From assembly GCA_937926785.1 (NCBI GenBank), contig CALBBQ010000010.1, forward strand, positions 1-57,814: 57,814 bases of DNA, in the 5' to 3' direction. The position numbers and the translations under genes are program-made. Numbering within the stretch: position 1 is the first letter of the stretch; every line of letters begins with the position of its first letter. Positions 15,496 to 23,437 of the stretch are shown here, one piece after another. A model generated the notes under the pieces. The model was not told the DNA's origin, ran no database searches, and worked only from the letters and a program-made list of their open reading frames with translations. Source of the stretch: an uncultured Bacteroidales bacterium. GTDB lineage: Bacteria > Bacteroidota > Bacteroidia > Bacteroidales > Tenuifilaceae.

Positions 15496-16209
15496 ATGAA
15501 CTGTATTCTGGTGGATGACGATGACATGTCCCGGCGTCTGGTTGAGGATTATGTTACACGAGTCGATTTTGTAAACCTGGTTCGCTCATTTTCGAATCCC
15601 ATCGAAGCGTTAAGCTTCCTTCAGAGCCAGCAGGACGATATTCATCTTATTTTTTTGGATATAGAAATGCCCGAAATGAGCGGTATCGACTTTATGGAAA
15701 CCGGTTCCGTGAAGCCACAGGTCATCATCATTTCATCTAAGGATAAGTATGCCCTTCAGGCGTTTGAGTATAGCGTTACCGACTACCTGCTCAAGCCCAT
15801 CACATTCCCACGTTTCTTTAAAGCTGTATCGCGTGCCTATGAACGTTACAATGCCTCGCGTTCACCATTCGACGACGACCGCGAAATATTCATCAAGAAG
15901 AACAACTCGTTGGTAAGAGTTCGCTATGGCGACATACTTTGGATTGAAGCTATGGAGAACTATGTAATTATAACCACCATAAACGATAGGTTTACCATAC
16001 ACCTCACCATGAAATCCATCGAGAATCAGTTGCCCAACTTGAGATTTAAGCGTGTTCACCGTTCGTACATCATAAACATTGGTAAAATTGATACCATTGA
16101 GGATAACATGATAACCGTTCGTACCAACGAAGGCAGAAAATCCATTCCTATAGGAAAATCCTACCGCGATACTTTGATAAACGAACTGAATATGATAAAC
16201 AACAAATAA
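15496..16209 (+). CDS. LytTR-type DNA-binding response regulator
   Basis: A 237-residue two-domain regulator. The receiver (about 1-120) has acidic pocket DDDD at 7-10, phosphoacceptor Asp55 in LIFLDIEMPEMSG, the ISSKDKYA Ser and the conserved Lys in DYLLKPI. The C-terminal LytTR domain (about 135-237: IFIKKNNSLVRVRYGDILWI to FKRVHRSYIINIGKI) binds DNA direct repeats. Such regulators usually pair with a LytS-type membrane histidine kinase, which is absent here. A TTG two codons upstream is rejected. Only 9 bp separate its stop from the aminotransferase ATG, so it may be co-transcribed with the three genes downstream. Confidence 0.93.
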   Translation: MNCILVDDDDMSRRLVEDYVTRVDFVNLVRSFSNPIEALSFLQSQQDDIHLIFLDIEMPEMSGIDFMETGSVKPQVIIISSKDKYALQAFEYSVTDYLLKPITFPRFFKAVSRAYERYNASRSPFDDDREIFIKKNNSLVRVRYGDILWIEAMENYVIITTINDRFTIHLTMKSIENQLPNLRFKRVHRSYIINIGKIDTIEDNMITVRTNEGRKSIPIGKSYRDTLINELNMINNK

Positions 16210-16218
16210 ACATTGATA

Positions 16219-17409
16219 ATGAGTACATTGAGGCAGCAATTTCTGCAACATGTTGCCCAAACATCCGAATCGCCCCTTTTGCTTGAGGTTAGTAAAGCGC
16301 AGGGGGTTTTTCTTTTTGGGCCGAATGGTGAAAGGTATTTCGATCTGATTTCAGGCATATCGGTAAGCAATGTGGGCCATTCTAATCCTTACGTGGTGAA
16401 AGCTGTTCAACACCAGGCGGCTGATTACATGCACCTGATGGTTTATGGTGAGTATGTGCAGAAACCGCAGGTAGAGCTGGCATCGCGCTTGGTAACATTT
16501 TTACCCCAAAAACTGGATTCCGTTTACCTGGTCAATTCCGGTAGCGAAGCCGTTGAGGGTGCTTTGAAGCTTGCTAAGCGTTACACGGGTCGGTACGAAA
16601 TTATAGCATTCAGAAATGCCTATCACGGAAGCACCCATGGCGCGTTTAGCGTGATGGGGTGCGAGGAACAGAAGCGGAATTTCCGTCCACTACTGCCCGA
16701 GATTCGTTTTATTGAGTTCAACAACACGAACGACCTGGAGCAAATCTCAGCTAGAACTGCTGCTGTTATCGTAGAACCGATTCAGGGTGAAGCAGGTATT
16801 CGGATACCCGATGTGGGTTATTTAAAGAAGCTGCGCGAAAAATGCACCCAGGCAGGCGCTTTGCTGATTTTTGACGAGATTCAAACGGGCATGGGCCGTA
16901 CCGGAAGCATGTTTGCATTTCAGCACTTTGGGGTAATTCCGGATATTTTGCTTTTAGCCAAGGCATTTGGCGGAGGAATGCCATTGGGGGCTTTTATCTC
17001 TTCTAGTGAAATAATGCGTTCTTTAACTCACAATCCCATTCTGGGGCATATTACCACGTTTGGCGGACACCCGGTTTCCTGTGCAGCTGCCCTGGCGGCT
17101 TTAAACTATCTGGTCGACCACAAAGTGGTGGAAAATGTAAGCACGAAGGGTAAAATTTTTGTTGATATCCTCAAAAATCACCCTAAAGTAATTGGTATTC
17201 GACAAATTGGATTGATGATGGCCATAGAGCTGGGCTCGTTTGAAAGGGTTCAGGCTTTGATCAGCTTTGGGCTGAAGAACGGATTTATAGTGGACTGGTT
17301 TTTGTTCTGTAACACTGCGGTTAGGATAGCGCCACCGCTTACCATATCGGACGATGAGTGTAAGAATGCCGCTAATCTTATCTTTGAAGGCCTAAATGCA
17401 ATAGCTTAA
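16219..17409 (+). CDS. Class III (acetylornithine/4-aminobutyrate-type) aminotransferase
   Basis: A 396-residue PLP enzyme of the class III omega-transaminase group. Visible: GPNGERYFDLISGISVSNVGHSNP, VNSGSEAVEGALKLAKRY (PLP phosphate), the YHGSTHGA stacking segment, LLIFDEIQTGMGRTG (Asp binds PLP nitrogen) and LLLAKAFGGGMPLGAF with Schiff-base Lys248. Relatives include ArgD, GabT and ornithine aminotransferase; no arginine gene is adjacent, so the amino donor is not assigned. It lies 9 bp after the LytTR regulator and 4 bp before the exported protein gene, in an apparent operon that ends with dipeptidyl peptidase III. Confidence 0.88.
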   Translation: MSTLRQQFLQHVAQTSESPLLLEVSKAQGVFLFGPNGERYFDLISGISVSNVGHSNPYVVKAVQHQAADYMHLMVYGEYVQKPQVELASRLVTFLPQKLDSVYLVNSGSEAVEGALKLAKRYTGRYEIIAFRNAYHGSTHGAFSVMGCEEQKRNFRPLLPEIRFIEFNNTNDLEQISARTAAVIVEPIQGEAGIRIPDVGYLKKLREKCTQAGALLIFDEIQTGMGRTGSMFAFQHFGVIPDILLLAKAFGGGMPLGAFISSSEIMRSLTHNPILGHITTFGGHPVSCAAALAALNYLVDHKVVENVSTKGKIFVDILKNHPKVIGIRQIGLMMAIELGSFERVQALISFGLKNGFIVDWFLFCNTAVRIAPPLTISDDECKNAANLIFEGLNAIA

Positions 17410-17413
17410 TTTT

Positions 17414-18334
17414 ATGGTACGGAGGGTGTTTTTTTTACTACTATGGGTTTGCTTATCGGGGATTCGAATCCAGGCTCAGGAAATCAATCCGCTAAAACAG
17501 GATGAACTTGCAATCAGTGAGATTTACAAGCAGATATTGGCTGAAACTTCCTACTCACGCAGGGATTCGTTAAATGCATACTTTTATAGGCTTCTCAAGG
17601 AGGTTCTGGGGAAACCGGGTTCATTTAACTACCCCTTTGATTCTATCCGAATAGGTAAACTAAAATCGGCCGATTCGAAGTTTAGGGTGTTTACCTGGAA
17701 TATACCTGAACCTGGCGGGTATCATTCCTACTTTGGGTTTATGCAAGTTCGGCGTGACGATGGTTCTATAAAACTGATTGAGCTGGTTGATGGAAGGGAT
17801 TCCATTAATGATCCCAAAAACGAAAGGCTAACCGCAACCCGATGGATGGCGGCACTTTACTACCAGCTTGCCGACTTTAAAACCGACGGAAGAGCAGCCT
17901 ATATCCTTTTGGGGTATGATTTTAACAATCTGTTTACTTCAAAAAAAATAATCGAAGTACTTACCTTTGACGCCAATGATTACCCTATTTTCGGCTTACC
18001 TGTTTTTAATGTGGATGGCAAGTACAGCATATCGAGAGTTGTGTTTGAATTTAATGCCCGGGCGGGCATGGTATTAAAATACCTTGAGAATAGCAAGATG
18101 CTTGTATTTGACCACCTGGCGCCATCGCGCACTGAATTTACAGGCGATTTCCAGCATTATGGACCCGATGGCTCCTTTGATGGGTTTAAGCTTGAAGGTA
18201 ACCGATGGGTGTATGTGCGTGATTTGGACCTGCGAAACCCACACAAAGCTAAGCCAAAACCTGTAAAAGCACCAGTCGAAATCAAAGAGCCCGGTTTTTT
18301 ATATAAACCCGCTAGTACCAGGAAAAGTAAATGA
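17414..18334 (+). CDS. Exported protein of unknown function
   Basis: A 306-residue protein with a clear signal peptide (MVRRVFFLLLWVCLSGIRIQAQ) and a mature domain rich in aromatic and charged residues. The core stretch FRVFTWNIPEPGGYHSYFGF, repeated YYQLAD/LLGYDFNN and a C-terminal FDGFKLEGNRWVYVRDLDLRNP segment look like a conserved Bacteroidota secreted family, but I know no function. No catalytic motif is visible. The tail is Lys/Pro rich. It is 4 bp after the aminotransferase and 19 bp before dipeptidyl peptidase III, so a link to periplasmic peptide handling is possible but only inferred. Confidence 0.6.
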   Translation: MVRRVFFLLLWVCLSGIRIQAQEINPLKQDELAISEIYKQILAETSYSRRDSLNAYFYRLLKEVLGKPGSFNYPFDSIRIGKLKSADSKFRVFTWNIPEPGGYHSYFGFMQVRRDDGSIKLIELVDGRDSINDPKNERLTATRWMAALYYQLADFKTDGRAAYILLGYDFNNLFTSKKIIEVLTFDANDYPIFGLPVFNVDGKYSISRVVFEFNARAGMVLKYLENSKMLVFDHLAPSRTEFTGDFQHYGPDGSFDGFKLEGNRWVYVRDLDLRNPHKAKPKPVKAPVEIKEPGFLYKPASTRKSK

Positions 18335-18353
18335 TTACTTAAATATTGATAAA

Positions 18354-20387
18354 ATGAAAAAGCTAATGACATTAATCTGTTTAGCAACAGCCGGTTTTGC
18401 AATGAGTAGCTGCAAATCAGGCAAACCAAAGGATGATTTTAAGTGGCAAGTTGAACAGTTTGCCGACATCCGGATAATGCGTTACCAGATACCCGATTTT
18501 GAGAATCTAACACCACAGCAACGAGTTTTGGTGTACTACCTTAGCGAGGCCGCTAAGTGTGGGCGCGACATAATCTGGGATCAGAACTATAAACACAACC
18601 TTGCCATACGCTCCATCCTTGAGGCAATTTACAGCGGCTATGCCGGCGAACGTTCGGGTGAGCAGTGGGAACAGTTTATGGTTTACCTGAAAAGGGTTTG
18701 GTTCTCAAACGGAATTCATCATCACTACTCAAACGACAAGATTTTACCGGGATTTGGTAAAGAATACTTTGATCAGCTGGTAAGCCAAACCCCCGATTCA
18801 CTTTTCCCTGCGGTATTGGGAGGTAAGCAACAGATTATCGAGAAGTATTCGCCCATCATTCTTGACCCGACAGTGGATGCCAAAAGGGTAAACCAGGAAG
18901 CAGGAGTTGATATGATTGCTCAGTCGGCTTGCAACTACTACGAAGGGGTTACCCAGGCCGAAGCCGAGAAGTTCTATGCATCTATGATAAATCCCAATGA
19001 TTCGACCCCAATATCCTATGGATTAAATTCCAAGCTGGTTAAGGAAAATGGAAAGATCACCGAAAAGGTTTGGCGAACTGGAGGAATGTATAGCCCTGCA
19101 ATAGAGAAGATTGTTTACTGGCTCGAGAAAGCAGCCACAGTGGCTGAGAATGAGCATCAGCGTAGCGTTATAGAGAAGCTCATTGAGTACTACAAAACTG
19201 GTGATTTGCGTAAGTTTGATGAGTATAACATTCTTTGGGTTAATGACCTGCAATCAAGGGTCGATTTTGTGAATGGTTTTATTGAGAACTATGGCGATCC
19301 GCTTGGTTATAAGGCAAGCTGGGAGGCTGTGGTAAACTTTCGTAACGAGGAGGCCACCCGTCGTACGCAGGTTATCAGTGCGAATGCGCAGTGGTTCGAA
19401 GACCATTCGCCAATCGACGACCAGTTCAAGAAGAAAGAGGTTAAGGGCGTTACCGCAAAGGTTATTACCGTGGCCCAGCTGGGTGGCGATTGCTACCCAT
19501 CAACCCCCATTGGAATTAATCTGCCCAATGCCGATTGGATTCGTAAAGTTCATGGTTCAAAATCGGTAACCATGGATAACATCACCTATGCCTACGATCA
19601 GGCAGCCCTCGGAAATGGGTTTCTGGAAGAATTTGCCTGGTCGAACGATGAAATTGAGCTGAACAAGAAGTATGGTTACCTGGCCAGCAGCTTGCATACC
19701 GACCTACACGAATGCCTTGGCCATGGATCGGGCCAGCTGGCCGAAGGGGTAAAAGGCGATGAGCTTAAGAATTACGGTTCACCGCTTGAGGAAACCCGTG
19801 CCGATTTGTTTGCCCTGTACTACGTAGGTGACCCTAAGCTGGTGGAGCTGGGACTAATCCCTAATCTCGATGTAGCAAAAGTTCAGTATTCCAACTACAT
19901 TCGTAATGGGCTGATGACTCAGCTCACGCGTGTTGAGCTTGGCAAGAACATTGAACAGGCTCACATGCGAAATCGCCAGCTCATAGCCAAATGGTGCTTT
20001 GAGAAGGGCCAGGCCGACAATGTAATTGAGCGCAAGGAGCGCGATGGCAAAGTTTACTTTGTAGTTAACGATTACGAAAAACTTCGTCAACTTTTCGGTC
20101 AGCTGCTTAAAGAGGTGCAGCGTATCAAATCAACCGGCGATTTTGAGGCCGGAAAGGCTTTAGTTGAGGGCTATGCCGTAAAGGTTGATTACGACCTACA
20201 CAAGCAGGTGCTTGAGCGTTTTGCAAAGCTCAACATTGCACCCTACGGAGGTTTCATTAACCCAACGATTGTTCCCGTGCTAACTGGCGATAGCGTTGTG
20301 GATGCCCGGGTTGAGTACCCCGATAGCTATGTTGACCAAATGATGGAGTATTCCAAAAAGTATTCATACCTCCCCATTTTTAACTAA
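18354..20387 (+). CDS. Dipeptidyl peptidase III (M49) lipoprotein
   Basis: A 677-residue zinc exopeptidase that removes dipeptides from the N-termini of oligopeptides. Signal peptide ends with lipobox SSC, giving lipidated Cys20, so the enzyme is anchored to a membrane facing the periplasm. The catalytic motif HECLGH (residues 452-457) is the HExxGH form found in bacterial M49 enzymes rather than the longer HELLGH-x insertion form; the third zinc ligand is in the EETRADLFALYY segment near residue 482. Last gene of the run from the LytTR regulator; a strong terminator follows. Confidence 0.92.
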   Translation: MKKLMTLICLATAGFAMSSCKSGKPKDDFKWQVEQFADIRIMRYQIPDFENLTPQQRVLVYYLSEAAKCGRDIIWDQNYKHNLAIRSILEAIYSGYAGERSGEQWEQFMVYLKRVWFSNGIHHHYSNDKILPGFGKEYFDQLVSQTPDSLFPAVLGGKQQIIEKYSPIILDPTVDAKRVNQEAGVDMIAQSACNYYEGVTQAEAEKFYASMINPNDSTPISYGLNSKLVKENGKITEKVWRTGGMYSPAIEKIVYWLEKAATVAENEHQRSVIEKLIEYYKTGDLRKFDEYNILWVNDLQSRVDFVNGFIENYGDPLGYKASWEAVVNFRNEEATRRTQVISANAQWFEDHSPIDDQFKKKEVKGVTAKVITVAQLGGDCYPSTPIGINLPNADWIRKVHGSKSVTMDNITYAYDQAALGNGFLEEFAWSNDEIELNKKYGYLASSLHTDLHECLGHGSGQLAEGVKGDELKNYGSPLEETRADLFALYYVGDPKLVELGLIPNLDVAKVQYSNYIRNGLMTQLTRVELGKNIEQAHMRNRQLIAKWCFEKGQADNVIERKERDGKVYFVVNDYEKLRQLFGQLLKEVQRIKSTGDFEAGKALVEGYAVKVDYDLHKQVLERFAKLNIAPYGGFINPTIVPVLTGDSVVDARVEYPDSYVDQMMEYSKKYSYLPIFN

Positions 20388-20403
20388 TTCCAATACGATG
20401 GTT

Positions 20404-20440
20404 CACAAAGCCGGGAAAAACATCCCGGCTTTGTGTCATT
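20404..20440 (+). terminator. Terminator after dipeptidyl peptidase III
   Basis: Perfect 13-bp stem CACAAAGCCGGGA / TCCCGGCTTTGTG, 6-base loop, followed by TCATTTT. Confidence 0.88.
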
Positions 20441-20490
20441 TTAGAAATCAATTTTATACTTTTACATTTACTGAATGTTAAAACGTAAAA

Positions 20491-21009
20491 ATGGACCAGC
20501 TTAAACAAATAGCCAGTAAAATAGCGGTTTACATTGTTGATTACAGCATTGAATGGACTAATACTCTGTTGAACGGAATTGATGTGGACGAGCCCGTTAT
20601 TAAAAAATCCTTTTCCAACGGCGAGCAATTCATCGACTTTTTAAATAAGACAAAGTTGAACAAACGCCTAACCCACATCGCCCTCATTGGATACACTTTT
20701 TACGACGAAAAAAATAATACTCTGATGAATGGTATGGAGATATTGGAGTCGATGAAAAAAATCAAACCACACATAAATGCCATAATGCTTGCAAATCACG
20801 ATGAGCAGGAGTATGGGGGGTATGTCAAGAAAATGGGTGCGGTAGCTGTAATCAGTAAGGATGAAAACACCATAATGAGGGTGAATAATCAAATTCTCAT
20901 ACTCAGCAGCATGCAGTCGGTTGGCCGGTGCAAAAAGGATTTGAAAGTTTCATTGGTGCTGTGGGCTGTTTCAGTCATTCTTTTCCTTGCCTGGCTCATA
21001 TTCTCTTAG
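20491..21009 (+). CDS. Degenerate receiver-domain protein with C-terminal membrane anchor
   Basis: A 172-residue protein. Residues 10-145 look like a CheY-type receiver: IAVYIVDYS as strand 1, LTHIALIGYTFYDE as strand 3, LMNGMEILESMKKIKP as the following helix, AIMLANHDEQE as strand 4 and VAVISKDE as strand 5. The phosphoacceptor position is Gly67 instead of Asp and the Thr/Ser position is Ala101, while Lys123 is kept, so it cannot be phosphorylated in the usual way. Residues about 150-171 form one hydrophobic segment at the very C-terminus, a tail anchor. Single gene between a terminator and the htpG promoter region. Function unknown; a protein-interaction scaffold is inference. Confidence 0.65.
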   Translation: MDQLKQIASKIAVYIVDYSIEWTNTLLNGIDVDEPVIKKSFSNGEQFIDFLNKTKLNKRLTHIALIGYTFYDEKNNTLMNGMEILESMKKIKPHINAIMLANHDEQEYGGYVKKMGAVAVISKDENTIMRVNNQILILSSMQSVGRCKKDLKVSLVLWAVSVILFLAWLIFS

Positions 21010-21088
21010 CAGTTAGCTGTAGTCGACACTGTCAAAATTGCATGCGTGTTGTCGTAATGGCACAATAAGTATTTGACTGTATTTAGAA

Positions 21089-21197
21089 TAACATGCAGAT
21101 AATCAGTTCGATAGTTATTTATTGCCTGTAACATGCAGGCAAGGCTTAACGGTGGCACTGCAATTGAATGTAACGGATGGATTATTGTAACATGTTA
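21089..21197 (+). promoter_or_regulatory. Three TAACATG elements upstream of htpG
   Basis: TAACATGCAG occurs identically at 21089-21098 and 21129-21138, exactly 40 bp apart, and a perfect dyad TAACATGTTA at 21188-21197, 27 bp before the htpG ATG. They could be operator sites for a repressor or activator of the chaperone gene; no known heat-shock operator is matched. Confidence 0.35.
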
Positions 21198-21223
21198 TGT
21201 TGAACTTTTAAAAATGTAAAACG

Positions 21224-23278
21224 ATGCAAACCGGAAAAATTGGTGTAACTACGGAGAACATTTTTCCCATCATCAAGAAATTTTTATATTCCGACCACGA
21301 GATATTTCTGCGGGAGCTCATTTCTAATGCCATTGATGCTACCCAAAAATTAAAGACCCTCGCCTCTGTGGGCGATTTCAAAGGGGAACTTGGCGACCTG
21401 ACAGTCAGGGTTAAGGTTGATAAAAAGGCCGGTACCCTAACCATTTCCGATAGTGGGGTGGGAATGACAGCCGAGGAGATTGAACGTTACATCAACCAGA
21501 TTGCTTTTTCTGGAGCCGAGGAGTTTCTTGAGAAGTATAAGGCACAGGCTAACGGAATAATTGGGCATTTCGGGCTTGGCTTCTACTCGTCGTTTATGGT
21601 TAGCGACAGGGTTGAAATTATAACCCGTTCGTGGCAGGATGGTGCCAAAGCGGTGAAGTGGAGCTGTGATGGTACACCCGAATATGAAATAGAGGATGCC
21701 GAGCGCGATGCTCGCGGAACCGACATAGTGCTGCACATTAGCGACGATTCCAAGGAGTTTCTGGAAGAGCCCCGAATTGAGGAGTTGCTTCGCAAGTACT
21801 GTCGTTTCCTGCCCATCCCCATTGCCTTCGGAACCGAGAAGGAGTGGAAGGATGGCAAGGAAGTCGATACCGGGAAGGACAGGATTATTAACGATACTAA
21901 TCCTCTTTGGACTCGCAAGCCTGCTGAGCTTAAGGATGAAGATTACCAGAAGTTCTACCGAGAACTGTACCCCGCCCAGGAAGAACCGCTTTTCTACATT
22001 CATCTGAACGTAGATTATCCCTTCAATTTAACGGGTATACTTTATTTCCCACGCATCAAAACCAATTTCGATATCCAGAAAAACAAAATCCAGCTCTACT
22101 GCAACCAGGTATATGTTACCGACTCGGTGGAGGGTATTGTACCTGAATTCCTGACATTGCTTCATGGCGTGATTGATTCGCCCGATATCCCGCTCAACGT
22201 ATCGCGTAGCTACCTACAGAGCGATTCGAACGTGAAGAAAATTTCAACGCACATCACCAAAAAGGTTGCCGATAGGCTTCAGGAGATATTCAAGAACGAC
22301 CGTGAACAGTTCGAGAAGAAGTGGGACGACCTCAAACTTTTCATCACCTTTGGCATGATTACCGATGATAAGTTTTACGAACGAGCCGAAAAGTTTGCCC
22401 TATTCAAGAATGTTGATGGCAAGTATTTCACCTTTGAGGAGTACGAAAAGCTGGTGAAGGATAGCCAAACCGATAAGAACAAGACCCTGGTTTACCTATA
22501 CGCAAGCGACAAGGATGATCAGCATAGCTACATTGAGGAAGCAAGGGCTCGCGGGTACGATGTGTTACTTATGGATGGGCAGCTCGATCCGCACTTCATC
22601 AACACTCTGGAAACTAAGCTAAAGGACACCCGATTTGCCCGTGTAGATTCCGATGTAATTGATAAACTGATTGTTAAAGAGGACAGAAAGGAAGTTAGCC
22701 TACCCGTTGAAGAACAGGCCGATTTGAGAGCAGTGTTTGAGGGAGCGGTTCCATCCGACAACCACTACTGGGTTACCTTTGAGGAACTTGGCGAAAACGC
22801 CAGCCCGGTAGTCATCACCCAATCGGAATTCATGCGCCGAATGAAGGACATGGCAGCAATGAGTCCCACATCGAGTTTTTATGGCAGCATGCCCGGCAGC
22901 CGCAACCTTGTGGTAAATGTTTCCCATCCGCTTGTAAAAGCTGTTATTGAAGCCAAGAGTAAGCAGTTGGGTGATAAGCTGAATGAACTCAACGATAAAA
23001 TCAAGCCCGTAAAGGCTAAGGTTGAAGAGCTGGAAAAAGCACAGAAAGGGAAAAAGGACGATGAGATACCCCAGGCCGATAAAGATGCCTTGGCCGAGGC
23101 CGAAAAAGACCTCGATAAGCTGGAAGAGGAGCGAAGCGTTGTGCTGAAGAGCTTTGGAAAGGATAACAAGCTGGTTAAGCAGCTTATCGATCTAGCCTTG
23201 CTGGCAAATAATATGCTGAAAGGTGAAGATTTAAGCCGATTTGTGAAACGTAGCATCGAACTCATTAAAGTGGAGTAA
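21224..23278 (+). CDS. htpG: HSP90-family molecular chaperone HtpG
   Basis: A 684-residue cytosolic chaperone. The N-terminal ATPase (GHKL) domain shows ELISNAIDATQK, DSGVGMT, and GHFGLGFYSSFMV, the Bergerat fold boxes; the middle domain has PLWTRKPAEL and SRSYLQSDSNVKKI with the catalytic-loop Arg; the C-terminal dimerisation part is preceded by a Lys/Glu-rich helical stretch (about residues 575-640) longer than in E. coli, as usual in Bacteroidota. It folds and remodels client proteins with DnaK. Monocistronic, with a 215-bp leader holding repeated TAACATG elements and a terminator at 23304. Confidence 0.96.
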   Translation: MQTGKIGVTTENIFPIIKKFLYSDHEIFLRELISNAIDATQKLKTLASVGDFKGELGDLTVRVKVDKKAGTLTISDSGVGMTAEEIERYINQIAFSGAEEFLEKYKAQANGIIGHFGLGFYSSFMVSDRVEIITRSWQDGAKAVKWSCDGTPEYEIEDAERDARGTDIVLHISDDSKEFLEEPRIEELLRKYCRFLPIPIAFGTEKEWKDGKEVDTGKDRIINDTNPLWTRKPAELKDEDYQKFYRELYPAQEEPLFYIHLNVDYPFNLTGILYFPRIKTNFDIQKNKIQLYCNQVYVTDSVEGIVPEFLTLLHGVIDSPDIPLNVSRSYLQSDSNVKKISTHITKKVADRLQEIFKNDREQFEKKWDDLKLFITFGMITDDKFYERAEKFALFKNVDGKYFTFEEYEKLVKDSQTDKNKTLVYLYASDKDDQHSYIEEARARGYDVLLMDGQLDPHFINTLETKLKDTRFARVDSDVIDKLIVKEDRKEVSLPVEEQADLRAVFEGAVPSDNHYWVTFEELGENASPVVITQSEFMRRMKDMAAMSPTSSFYGSMPGSRNLVVNVSHPLVKAVIEAKSKQLGDKLNELNDKIKPVKAKVEELEKAQKGKKDDEIPQADKDALAEAEKDLDKLEEERSVVLKSFGKDNKLVKQLIDLALLANNMLKGEDLSRFVKRSIELIKVE

Positions 23279-23303
23279 ATCGTTTTTAGCCATAGTTTTT
23301 CAT

Positions 23304-23332
23304 GCCCTGCACCCTAAGGCAGGGCTTTTTTA
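23304..23332 (+). terminator. Terminator after htpG
   Basis: GCCCTGC / GCAGGGC stem with 8-base loop followed by TTTTTTA. Confidence 0.87.
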
Positions 23333-23390
23333 TTCTGTAGTTACGAATGTTTTTAGCTGCCAAGGCAGGGGTAGCATATTCCAAAAATAG

Positions 23391-23423
23391 TTTGAACAAA
23401 CGACAATTTTTTTTGTAATTTTA
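23391..23423 (+). promoter_or_regulatory. Possible promoter (TTTG-N21-TAATTTTA)
   Basis: TTTG at 23391-23394, 21-bp spacer, TAATTTTA at 23416-23423; one mismatch to the -7 consensus; 14 bp before the ATG at 23438. Confidence 0.4.
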
Positions 23424-23437
23424 TACAAAACCGCACC

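Noticed and set aside
21437..22003. 188-residue reverse open frame opposite htpG
   Set aside because: Shadow of the htpG coding sequence.
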